DNA of 64,000 nt from Chondrosia reniformis. Its lineage: Eukaryota > Porifera > Demospongiae > Chondrillida > Chondrillidae. The notes below the pieces were generated by a model. That model had not been told where the DNA came from, made no database searches, and worked only from the letters and a program-made list of their open reading frames with translations. The stretch spans positions 2,048,501-2,112,500 of the forward strand of contig OX359200.1 of the NCBI GenBank assembly GCA_947172415.1, read 5' to 3'. Shown piece by piece: positions 1 through 11,500 of this stretch. The position numbers and the translations under genes were made by a program. Numbering within the stretch: position 1 is the stretch's first letter; each line of letters starts with the position of its first letter.

Positions 1-259
1 CATACAATGATCTAATCATGCACGCACATATCTATGTACGTACATATATAACCATGTAAAGAGGTATGTATCATGTATTAGGTATATCGGTCACTACTCT
101 TTATATAATAGGACTTGCTTCAAATCACTGACAACATACTGAATGTAAATAATTATCCTGAGTGGAATGTTCTGGATATGGTTAGTGCAGCTTATTATTG
201 AATACCTCCACATACATAATTAACAAAATGGATGGTTCTGTGATATGCTTTATCTTTAG
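1..259. other. Intronic/upstream sequence of the adhesion GPCR
   Basis: AT-rich sequence with TACGTA-type motifs and no supported coding exon. It ends in a polypyrimidine-AG acceptor (TTTAG at 255-259) that opens the first visible GPCR exon, so it is most likely an intron of that gene. Confidence 0.5.
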
Positions 260-3200
260 GATGAATGGAGTGGGGGATCTCCCTTACTTTTAATGAGTGT
301 GGAAAATATTGCCAATGCCTTAGGTGTGAATGCAGCATCTGACATGGACACCATGACACTGCCAAATGGAGACAAAGGTGTTATGTTTCAGGGAGACTTT
401 TTAAGTAAGACCTTGTTCAAGATGTGAAATTTTGAATAAGGAAGTTACCTGGTCTTCTTCTGAAAGGTGTCCAAGCTTCCCTTAAGACTTCTGTGGCTGA
501 TTGTCCCAGTCCTGATGGAATGAACTATGTGGACATTCAATATCCCACTAAGGATGATCTCGAATCAATTCCTCAGTCATTTGGTGATCCTTCCAGTCTT
601 CCCAAAATCACCATTCCTGGTGCTCTTCTTCAGGAAAGAGCAACTAGTAAGTGTATTCAGTCAAATTACACATCAGCTGCTTAATGCGTGTATTTTAATG
701 GTAATGGTAAGCAAGTACATACGTATGTAACCTTTTCACAGATACTTGTCACACTGTTCCTGTTGTTAACGTGATATTTAGAAATGCTACCCAACTCTTA
801 CCAAGAGATTTCAATGATGGAAGGTAATCCCCTCAATCATGACACGTTTAACTATGTTACATACATAAGCAGACTAAAATGTTATTATCTTTCGAAAGAT
901 AAGTGTGACGTAGTTAAGTAATCCTTATTCTGTTATTACAAGTATTTTCTCCATTTTGTTTTTTATATACATACGTATATAGTGACTACCTGTATTGTAA
1001 TCATTTTTTGCTTACTCTACATAATTTCTCGTTCTTTACTTGAAGGTCCTTCAAATTTGTACTCAAATAACTCCATCTTTCACTTACACTTTGTGAAACA
1101 TTTCTATAACTTATGTAATTGCCAATTGTTTACTATTGGACTGCTGTTTCTATTTTAGGGGTTTTGGTAATTTTGAAGTAGAATCTTATGTGATATCTAG
1201 TCAAGTTGCAAGCAATGCTCAGAAGTCAGAATCCCTTAAGAATGAACCGGTTCTCATTGAGTTTCGTATCAATTCTTCTGTAAGTCATTGATAAACATAG
1301 CAAATGTTACACTATTCCACATATTCAAAATTAATTATTACATTTCTAATCTCATCTTGCAGAGAGTTCCTACATCAGTGAGATGTGTGTTTTGGAATTT
1401 TACAACAGCTAGTCCCAATAGTTATAAATTGTAAGAAGCTACAGCACTGACAGATTTGTGACTGTATAATTTCCACAGAATTACGCACACTCTTCTCACT
1501 TTTATACAGCATGTATATAGTTTTATGCTTTACTACTAGCAATACTAAAGATGTACGTATGTACGTATGTACGTACATCCAATATAATTTTACTGTATAA
1601 TACCTCTGTAATGAAAAATGAAATACCATGCAATCAATGTACATGTGTCTTGCATGTGTATGATTTTTAGGCCCCAGAGTGTAAGACTACAGTCATGTCA
1701 TCTATGTACCTCTTAAGATTGTCCATTTATTCATGTACCTACCTACATACGTACATGCCGGAGTAAAGAAGAAGAGAAGTAGAAGGAGAAAGCTCTGGCT
1801 AGTTTAGTTCCCTATAGGTCTTTACTCTAAAATAGATGTTGCATGTAAGAAAAAGGGTGAGTTACTAGATTATTTATACCTGTTTTTATGGGCAATTTCT
1901 TCTGATCAAATAGAGACTCAGCCCTGCTAGGAGGATGGTCTGAAGAAGGTTTAATCACTAATAAATTTGAAGAATATTCTGTCATCTGCAAAAGTCAGCA
2001 CTTAACAAGCTTTGCAGTACTAGTTGATTATTCTGGTGTTTTGGAAGTAAGAACAAAATGTAACATTTTAAACATTTAAATCTTTAGAATCATAGAATAT
2101 ATGTAAAATATATAAATGTGTACATATGTATATCTTTCATGTGTAGCCATGTAGCTTGGAAGCAATGATATTCTCCATTTTGACCTATATTGGTTGTGGT
2201 ATATCCATTATCTGCTTGATTATATCAATACTTTTCTTCCTTTCTTTAAGGTACGTATGTTCAATTAATATACATACCTGCTTTACTGCTTATAAGTTGA
2301 TATCTTTGTATTCTTTTTAGGCGAGACCTATATAGGAACATTGTTCACTTTGTGCATGTCAACTTTGCACTGGCTCTTTTGATTGCATTAATCCTATTTG
2401 TGGGAGGCGTCAGTCAAGCTGGAAATATAAAGGTACGTATCATTCTTTGTAGCAATGATGGCAGCATCACCTAACATTTTAATTGTCATCATTATTCAAC
2501 TCTGGATTTTACCCCTCCTACTCATGTCTCCTGAGGTTCGCAATGAGCAAATGGGTGGAACCAAAGTTCGCATGATGGGCAACAGAGTCTCCCTTAGCCG
2601 CTCAAGAGATGGTTGAACCATAGACAGCTGTTTTGTCCTTATTTGGACTCATTGATATGGCGTGTGATGAATGTTTGATTGGCTCTGGTTCCCATCAAGC
2701 AAACTTCAGCTCCAACCTTTATTCATTGCACTCCTCTGGATACATATGTGGGTGGGATAAAAGCCAGAGTTGAATGGTTATGACAGCAAAGCCTTAAGAT
2801 CAACTTTAGATCTTGAAGTCCCCTATTTTCATCATTACAATATTGTTATCTACCTTTTCTTGGTCTATTTCCCTAAACCATTGCTCTCTTCAGTCTGTTT
2901 GATCCTATTGAACTGGTGGTATCTTTCTTTCTGCCTTTCTCTAATTATAAAATAAGGATTTCTTCTAACTGCGTTGAACTTATCTTTTCAAAGGATTTCT
3001 CTAATTAGCTTGATTATAATACCGTAATTTATGCGGCTATTAAATTATGCGATTTTGGCATTTTTGGACCATTCTAAAATTTATGCGTTTTTTAATTATG
3101 CGATTTGAAAGAATTTCTTAATAATATTGAAAGTTACATATTTCGTTTGCAATTTTCTCTTTGTGGACTTGTCAGTCATGGTACGGCAGCATTCGCTTCC

Positions 3201-6200
3201 TTCGTAGCCTTCTTGCCGATTCCTATCTCTTTTGCAGTCAGTAGCGTGGTCTTAAAATACTTTAGGAGTGCCATCGTGGATCGTTCTTGAATGATCGTCT
3301 TTTAACATCTTTTAACAGAGGTAAGAATTTGTTTTTTTTGCGCGGTTAAATCAAGTGCGAAATTAAATTATGTGCTTCGGTAGTCACTCGCATATATAGC
3401 ATAATTAAATACCACGCATACATTTATAGAACTACGGTACTACATTTTCATCTTATAATTCACCTTCTCCTCTTGGCAATGTATGCCTTTCCCTTCTAGG
3501 ATGCTTGTATTGCAGTGGCTGTATGTCTCCACTATTTCCTTCTGTCTTCATTCTCCTGGATGCTGTGTGAAGGAATCATGCTGTACATGTTACTGATCAA
3601 GGTGTTTGGTGTACAAAAGAGGAAATGGTTGTATCTGTACTCTTTCATAGGATGGGGTGAGAGTAAATATAACAATATAAGTTACAGTAGAACGCTTTCT
3701 TTGGACGATCAAGCACGCCAACAAATCACGTATCGATCACTTTTAATGCAACGTTTCGTCCTTCATGGGCTTCATCAGGCATACATTACAAAAGAAAAAT
3801 GTCAACTTATATACTCATGCAACAGGCAATGAATTGTGTCGGGGTGGCATACGTGTATCATACACAACTAATGAAGTAGGAAGTGAATAGAATAGTACAC
3901 AGTACAATACAGTAGAGTACAATAGTACACAATGTGAACCATGTAATGTATGCCTGATGAAGCCCATGAAGGGCGAAAAGTTGCATTAAAAGTGATCAAT
4001 ACGTGATTTGTTGGCGTGCTTGATCGTCCAAAGAATGCATTCTACTATTAATTCCAGCATGCCTAATAACTTTCATTATAATATAAGTTACAATTGTTAT
4101 CTAAAGTAATGTAATTAATGTGTGAGCCCATCGAAGGTTCTATTTGCAAAAGATTTAAAAATAAGCATTGATCTTATTTGAAAAAGTAAGTAAGTCATTG
4201 ATATATATATATACCTGTGTTCGGGTATTGTTTGACCTATGGGAACCATCTGTTTTCAATATATACTTTTGTATTCTCAGGTCTGCCCATTCCTATTGTG
4301 GTGGTGTCAACTGCAGTTCGTCATGATCAGTACTACTCAACAGCTACAGATTGTGATGGAAATGACATAAACTTGTAAGAACTAACTATGTGTTCAAGAG
4401 GGCTTTACTTCCATTGGTGTCGCGGTCATTTTTATTAATTCAGTTATAATGTATGAAGTGATGAATTATTTGTAAATAACTATGGGATGCTAATACCCAG
4501 TAGGTAATGCTCTCAGAAAACCAAAGAGCACCAGAGTAGTACTAAGTATGGGTACCCAACAGAGGATCTAAGGAAATACTACATTGCCATGGATAATAGA
4601 TCTTTAGTTAAATCTTGCCACATTACAATGCCAAACCTATTTTCCTGGGTGAAAGCCCCCTTACTGAGTTTAAATATTCATTAAAAGCAGTCAGTCATGA
4701 AGTCTAACTTACATGTGTATGTACATCTACATTTCTCTTGTCCCTACCAATTTATGGCTTTAATACGTATATAGATGTCAATCCCAAGTATGGTTACACT
4801 GTATCACTATCACATAAAGGTTTCGAAAAAACACTGATCATGAAAGATATAGCTATCATACAGGAATGGCATACTGTTACTTATATGTACATACACATCA
4901 ATTCTGTGTTTGGACACACCATGGATGGCCAGAGGGTGTAGGAGAGCTTCACCCCCCTCATTCTAATGTTTAGCCCAGGCTCCCACTAATGAGACTTTTC
5001 AACAAATTCAGTAGTAGTGGGAGTAAAATGGTTGTGCCCAAACACAGAGCTGATCTGCATGGATAGGTAACTTAAACTTCAGTATGCCACTTCTGTATGG
5101 TTAGCTGTATCTTTCACGATCATTGTCTTGTTTGGTACTTTTTCCAGAAGTGCTATATATTGTTGCAACAATGGCCATCCCTACTTCTAACTTCATTTTT
5201 AAAAATGTGTTTATATTTCAATAATCGACTATGGAAATACAACCAGTCTAGCGAGAGAAATCCTTGTACTATTCCTATATATAGTCAAATTGGACTTCAT
5301 GTACGTACATTGTATAATATGTTAGAGTATTTAACTTTGTTTACTTATCAAGATGTTGGTTGCCATCTGAAAATGGTCTAATATGGGCTTTTCTTGGTCC
5401 AGCTATTGCTATTATAGTGGTGAGTACACTGCACATGTGCATGTATTATGTGAATAGGTACTCAAAGTACAAAGATGATAAATATATATATATTTGAAAG
5501 AAGTACCTATATCAGTGACTATATGCATTAGCATCAACAAAATATACGTATGCCGTATATTGCATTTCAGGTCAACTGTGTCTTTGCAATAATGGCAATA
5601 AGAAGTGTAGTTAAATTTAAAAGACAACAGAAAATCAAAGCAATGAGACAAAAGAACACTGAGAAGTTATTCTGGTTAGCATACTATTTTGATATAGAAT
5701 TGCTTATTGGTGAAAAAGCAATTATATAGTGTTTCTTACAAAATGGCTGATGACTAGTGTTTGGTTAATGTGGCAGTTAACTAATTATATTTTATTCATC
5801 AGAACAAGCTGACAATCAGTGACCCAGCCCACTTCCTGTGGTAGAGGCCTGTTAATGCTTGTGATTTAATCATCACTACAATTACTTGATTTACTCTCAT
5901 GGTAATAAAATCACAACTACGCCCCCCTATATGTTTTAATATAAGTTAGCTAAAACTTATGCTCCCTCTTTTTCTGTGTGCTGCAGGTATGCCTTGAAAA
6001 GTTTTGTTATAATACTTCCATTGCTGGGTCTTACATGGCTGTTTGGTATTCTGGCTGCTAACCCATGGAATAGAGGCCTGTCAATAACATTCTCCTGTTT
6101 ATTCATTATCTTTAATTCCCTGCAGGTAAGCTTGAAGAATATTGTTACTTCTTTAAAATCTCTACTAAATTTAATCAATCTCACGTTATTGTGTTTTCTG

Positions 6201-7459
6201 TTTTTGTATGTTTACCACATGCAGGGTTTTTCTGTGTTTCTATTCCATGTTGTCAGACATGAGAAGAACTGGGATAAACTGAAGAGGTTCTGGGTAACAA
6301 AGTGTTTAAAGAGAACTGCTGAAGTGAGAGTCTACCATGAAGTTACATGCTGCATATATGTATATACAGTATTTAAAGTGGAGAATTGTGAACAATCACT
6401 GGAATTATTAATATGCTGTACCCAGAAAGGTATCTTGACTGGGGAACGAAAGCCATCATTTGGACAAGTTTTGTGCTGTTAACTCCCTATTCATTGTGGG
6501 GACTCAGTTTGTACTTAAAGAGACTTTAGCCTCCACCCTTACTTATTACTGAAACCACAAGTGTTTCATTTGAGATATGGATTAACAAATTGAGGGCAGT
6601 CATCTAAACTCACCACCAAATTAAACTGTAGTCGTTCACTTTGGTGATGATGATGAGCCCTAACAAGGGCCTTTGCATCTTTGATGGTTTTCCATCTTAG
6701 ATGACAGGGAGGTGATCACTGGTTGCCAATTTAATAGTGCCTATTTTTAAATCAATTTCTGGATATGTATATATGTACTGTAAATCCCTTATTATTAGTA
6801 TGTTTTTAAATTTAGTTATATTAGCAATTTGACATTTACCGCTAAAATTAGAGTTCGCTAAATATAGTACTACTACTAAATAGAGTACTACTGTAATTAC
6901 TTATTACTGTAATTAACTAACAAAACTTTCATACATTTTGTAAGTTGCTAATATTAAATTCCGCTATGTAGGGGTAAAATCAAGTTTCGCTAACTTTTGG
7001 TTCCGCTTAAATAAAGGGATTTACAGTATTTTAAAGCAGATAAAATTATTATATTCTGCGGTATTGTAGTCTGTACCAATTAAGCGACTTGGATTTATCT
7101 TTTTGATCTGTTTATACCAGAATGGGTCAAGTTTTAGGCGAGGTGGGACTGTTGAAGATTATTTCTCATCAAGAAGGAGGACCACGCTTAGAGAGACAAT
7201 TTCAATGAAACCTTTTGATAAAAGTGGTTCCTTTATCCAAAAGGAATGGGGTAGCCTTGTAAATCAAAGTATTGGTGAACAAAACGAAAAGGACTCAATC
7301 ACTGAAGAGAATAGCCGAGAAAAGAAACAGCAATCGGAGACTATTAAGAAACAGGAAGTGCAAGTGAAAACCACACAAAGTGAGAATGGAATAAGTGGAC
7401 CCCTTTTAGATGAAGAAACTGAACTTCCAGATGTGGTTATCAAGAACAACAGCAATTAG
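260..7459 (+). CDS. Adhesion G protein-coupled receptor, 3' part (GAIN end, GPS, 7TM, tail)
   Basis: Fifteen exons join in frame to 647 codons plus a stop: 260-404, 467-646, 742-823, 1159-1279, 1363-1430, 1914-2046, 2147-2250, 2321-2432, 3500-3656, 4281-4374, 5353-5419, 5571-5674, 5987-6125, 6225-6323, 7121-7459. The first exons give the end of a GAIN-like domain. Exons 5-6 form the GPS, with CVFWNF, GGW and then QHLTSFAVL; the HLT cleavage tripeptide is intact, so autoproteolysis is expected from the family. Exons 7-14 encode the helices: ILTYIGCGISIICL is TM1 and LLGLTWLFGILA is the typical family B TM6. The last exon is a hydrophilic tail rich in Ser, Arg and Glu. Ligand and subfamily cannot be told because the N-terminal domains lie left of the window. 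Introns hold several repeats, listed separately. Confidence 0.9.
2480..2760. repeat. Dispersed repeat in GPCR intron
   Basis: The start (about 2500-2560) reads CTCTGGATTTTACCCC followed by ACTCATGTCTCC and GGGTGG. The same string occurs in an intron of receptor A (about 11795-11850) and of receptor B (about 24050-24100). It is a dispersed repeat of unknown class; its ends were not resolved. Confidence 0.45.
3022..3440. repeat. MITE-like element with ACCGTA-type ends
   Basis: The left end reads TACCGTAATTTATGCGG and the right end ACTACGGTA. The interior repeats ATTATGCG-type strings. It sits in the GPCR intron between exons 8 and 9. The termini match the style of the elements at 6776, 13648, 25954 and 46847. 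The inverted ends are imperfect, so the boundaries are approximate. Confidence 0.45.
3674..4092. mobile_element. Palindromic MITE with about 100-bp inverted repeats and a 13-bp flanking duplication
   Basis: The arms at 3688-3788 and 3944-4043 are near-perfect reverse complements (about 100 bp each, for example TTGGACGATCAAGCACGCCA against TGGCGTGCTTGATCGTCCAA). They enclose about 155 bp of AGTACAATA-type low-complexity sequence. AATATAAGTTACA occurs on both sides (3674-3686 and 4080-4092), consistent with a target-site duplication. No coding capacity. It lies in the intron just after GPCR exon 9. Confidence 0.75.
6776..7028. mobile_element. Short TIR element (MITE), TA-flanked
   Basis: The ends are TACTGTAAATCCCTTATT and AATAAAGGGATTTACAGTA, inverted copies with TA at both borders. 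The interior has GCTAAAATTAGAG-type strings and no ORF. It sits in the last GPCR intron, about 90 bp before the final exon. The TA borders suggest a Tc1/mariner-type non-autonomous element. Confidence 0.65.
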
Positions 7460-7872
7460 TATGATTGTTACTAATCTTTGACTTCTATTTCGAAAGCTCA
7501 GCATCATTGAACACATGCATTTTTAACAGTAGACTCTATAACACTAAATTACACAACACAATACGAATTTGCTAGTTACTACAAAAGCTGTTAAAACTTC
7601 TTTTCTGGTTTCAATTAAGTGTATAATTCATTCGTGATTGTATCCACGTATGTAAATGATCTAACTATAGTTTAGTACATTATAACGCAAGTTTAAGGAG
7701 GGAAATAGAATGTAAAGAGATCCACTATTGCATGTTGAATTAGGTGTTAACTAAGACACAGGAAATTTAATATGACATGCAGCAATGTAGGTCAACTTAA
7801 ATTTTATGTTTGGGGTAAATACACACCTATAGTTATACACAGAGGGAGCCATACAGTATATATATAATACTA
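7460..7872. other. Intergenic, 3' flank of the GPCR gene
   Basis: About 410 bp of AT-rich sequence after the GPCR stop, probably its 3' UTR and flank. No ORF or structured RNA was recognised. Confidence 0.4.
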
Positions 7873-8335
7873 AAATATATCATTTGCAATGCATCGGTAT
7901 GTTTTAAATTGTCGAGAACTATTGAAATCAAATTCCAAGTGTTTCTCTAAAATGTGATAGATTAATTACCATATCATATTCGATAGAAAGTGAGACAATG
8001 GAATACATGCAGTCACACACTGAGTAGGGAGAACTGTATATATATATTTAATCCGATCATCATTATCATTATTAGTTGAAGAAAATAAATTGATACGTAC
8101 TTTGCATTTCAAGTAGTTTGTTCACCTCAGGACCTTTGACAAATTTGATAGATGAAGAGGTGTGGATTTGCATATGACATTGTGACTGGACCACATGAAT
8201 TTGAAGAACATTATAACATTCATGGTCCAATAGATATTCTGTATCATGTACCCTATTGGACAGTGGTAGGTGTGGCATCATATATAGGAATAGAAGTAGG
8301 TGTGTCAAGGGGTATACATATATAACTTTGATACA
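7873..8335 (+). pseudogene. RWDD3-like relic 1 (most decayed copy)
   Basis: It can be aligned by eye to the intact RWDD3-like gene at 31775-32913. Shared blocks include ATGTTTTAAATTGTCG, GATAGAAAGTGAGACAATGG, CATGTACCCTATTGGACAGT and GGTGTGTCAAGGGGT. The 5' coding start is missing, the reading frame is broken by stops and indels, and large internal parts are gone. It is followed by the same TACATCTCCACAGA stretch that precedes receptor B, so it marks the left end of the duplicated unit. No upstream receptor copy remains next to it. Confidence 0.8.
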
Positions 8336-8585
8336 TCTCCACAGACACATCTACGCCATGTATACATGCATTTCCCATTTTGCTTTGTTAGTATAATATT
8401 ATGCAATTCATACATGTACACATACATGACTATTATCGCTCGAGGACGAGATCTAGGGTCTACCTACATTGTGGCTATGGCGGATTATCAAGCTGATTGC
8501 AGTCATCCAAACTTACCACAATGATGAGAAAGAGCATTATTGTGTTCATTATGTAATCATGTTAACATTCATCGATGAAACAAGT

Positions 8586-11500
8586 ATGGCGGTCAAGTAT
8601 TACAGCACAATATTAGGTCTTCTCTTCGTTAGCTTTAGACTTTATAACATTGTGTCATGCCTCGAATGTTTTCATGATGAAGTGAGTAACTTACAATGCA
8701 TAGACTATTAGTCAAGATGACGTTTGTAGAATGATTTTGAGTAACAGCTGCCAAATTTTGATTTTCATCGATCTGCAGCTTCCTCTAGATCCAGTCCGAA
8801 CTGGATTGGATGGGACTCGTGAAGTAACTAACGAACCCATACGGATACGACCTGTATTCGTTGAAGATCAAATTAATAGAACAAATCTTCCAAGCTACGT
8901 CCTAGCTGACAACGGTCCTCTATACGACGCTCTGGACGTACTGTCTCGAGCCCTTTCAGTTAACAGAGTGCGAAACAATTTCACAATACAACCCTCTGTT
9001 AGCTGTGCAGGTATAGGTTTTTGCAGTGACTGCAGTTGTCAAGCACCTACACTGCAGCCGATCGAATGTGGTACTTACTACACAATCACAGAAGAGGACG
9101 CGATACTGGGTATTACCAGCGAATGTACTCCACAGGGAGCATGTGAGCCATTTGGACCTGATAATGGTGGAGTGGCTGACACTGATTTTGTGTTGTATAT
9201 AACTGCAAATGGAACAGAGGGAACTGGTGGTAAGTGGTTTAGTTGAATATAGATAGTTGTTTAATTAAGACTTTGTTTTTAGACCATTAAAGTATATTAT
9301 GACATTTGTTTGCTGTTTTATAGTAGCATGTATGTTACAACTATTGACCTAACTATTGCATATGATATATTTTGAATCCAAACAGAGTGCCATCGTAATG
9401 ATGCTGCATTTGCCTATGCATCAGCTTGTGTCATTGATGAGAATGGACAACCTTTAGTTGGCTATCTAAACCTGTGTCCTAATGTGAGTTCCATTTGTAC
9501 ATCTAAACTAACTATTGTGAATTAATGCTACAGTATAACTATATATAGCCATGCAAATAGCAAAAACAAAATATATACATGTATATGTACATATACGTAC
9601 ATACATACAGAATATATATATTGATATTATGTATTATGTACATGTACCTATTATAGAATATTAACATGAATGTGGAGTTGGAAGGAGATGCTGTATATGA
9701 TGCTCCTCTATTTACAAGTATCTTTGTTCATCAAATACTGCACACTTTGGGATTCTCAGAAAAGCTATTTACTGAGTTAGTCATCATCTTAAATATTCTC
9801 CACATTGTTTTATGCAAAGTCCTATTTCCAGTTTTGAGAGGCAGCCAGTTACACGTCTACAGGGAGAGACTTACAAGAATACTCCTCTTACAGCTATTGT
9901 CACACCAACAGTTAGTTCAAGACATATCATAATGTATGTATGCCCATTCTTTACCTTTAATTCTTTAATTTGTATCATGATATTAAAGTCATTCTTTAGT
10001 TTTTATACTTCTAATAGTGCTTAACTGGATTTGAATCCATTTCACACTATTGATATAGTTTTGTGAATATTGAAAGATACCTGTAGTTGTTTTATAAAGT
10101 GAATGTAGGTTACCTTAATCTTATGCATATATATACAGGTGGTAGAGATGGCCAGAGGGTATTATAACTGTTCAGATCTAGCCGGAGTCTTTGTAGAAGA
10201 GGCCAGCAGGTATATATGTACGTATGTATGTCTCTTAAAATAAAATATATATAATTTCAATAAAACCATCTCTTTTGTTGAGCAGTTCACATTGGGAAGC
10301 TCGTATACTACTCCCTGATGTAATGGCAAACAGAATCTATCCGTACGTTAATGATTAATTAGACACATTATACCATGGACTCCATTTAATTGCATAACAC
10401 TTTCAATTGGGAAATCCTATTAGCCCAGCTGACAGCTACTTTACAAGGGCCAGTCAACATACAGGAAAATGTATATACTCAATAATTTACATGTTTCCAT
10501 AATTTGCGTATATATACAGAGTACAGCTCTGGTTAACTGCACAAACCTGTATAATGCATAATAACTTTCAATCCCAAGTTTATGCAATTAAGAGGAGTCC
10601 ACTGTTTATGTATGTACATATATATCTGACATATTTAATTTAATTAAATGTACAGGGTATACACAGTTTTGAGTGAACTAACATTAGCTTTATTGAGCGA
10701 TTCTGGCTGGTATGAAGTAAACTATACATTTGCAGAGACAACAGTGCAAGGATACAATATTCCATTGCTCTATGGAAAAGGTAAGAATTATTTTTCTCTG
10801 ACTGTGGCAGTAAATGATATATACTGTATATTCTACACATATAATGTATATTATATATTAGCTCTCATTCTTTTAAATAATAGGAATTTAAACTTTAATT
10901 TAATTGTCTCGATCATCTCACTGATACAGGACTGTCTTGTAGCTTCCTAAGAGATGATTGTAGATCTACTTCAAGTTATCCTTATTACTGTGGATTCGAA
11001 ATCAACACCTGTTCTTTTGAAGGTATTTGGAAAGTAAGTCTTCATCTCAAGTTTCTGGGTCAGTAGATTGTGTAAATATCATGACCTCATTCCTTAGGCT
11101 ACTTGTAGAGCCAATGAATATCTCAGTGACTGTCGTGTACCTGATCCAGATCCAGTACTAGACTGCAGGGAAGACAGTGCAATACCTAGTTAGTGTAATA
11201 GAATAGAATCCTTGTATGTTTGGATATGTCAATGATTGTGCTATCTCTAATATCTTCAGATGAGCTACGCTTGGAAACTTCTGGACCCAATTCCAGATGC
11301 TTTAGATCTTCATTAACTTTAATTTCCAATCCATTTCCTCCTGGGCTAGGAGCAGGTTGTTACAATGTTCATCCCCTGTTTGATGGATCAACCTATTACT
11401 ATGGAATTGAAACTACTGCTGATGATGTATCCCAGCCATCTACCAGTCGTAAGTGCACGGGATATGACTGTACGTACATATATTTAACAAAATCTACAAT

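Noticed and set aside
5976-6482. 168-codon open stretch across GPCR exons 13 and 14
   Set aside because: It is read-through of introns; good donor and acceptor sites at 6126, 6224 and 6324 give the known TM6/TM7 sequence and lead to the tail exon.
8469-8711. Longer N-terminus for receptor A starting upstream of 8586
   Set aside because: Copy B lacks the upstream sequence, and the ATG at 8586 gives a proper signal peptide in both copies.
10521-10600. Possible extra receptor exon after an AG (VQLWLTAQTC...)
   Set aside because: The same stretch in copy B contains an in-frame stop, and skipping it gives a perfect frame and the expected M8 block.
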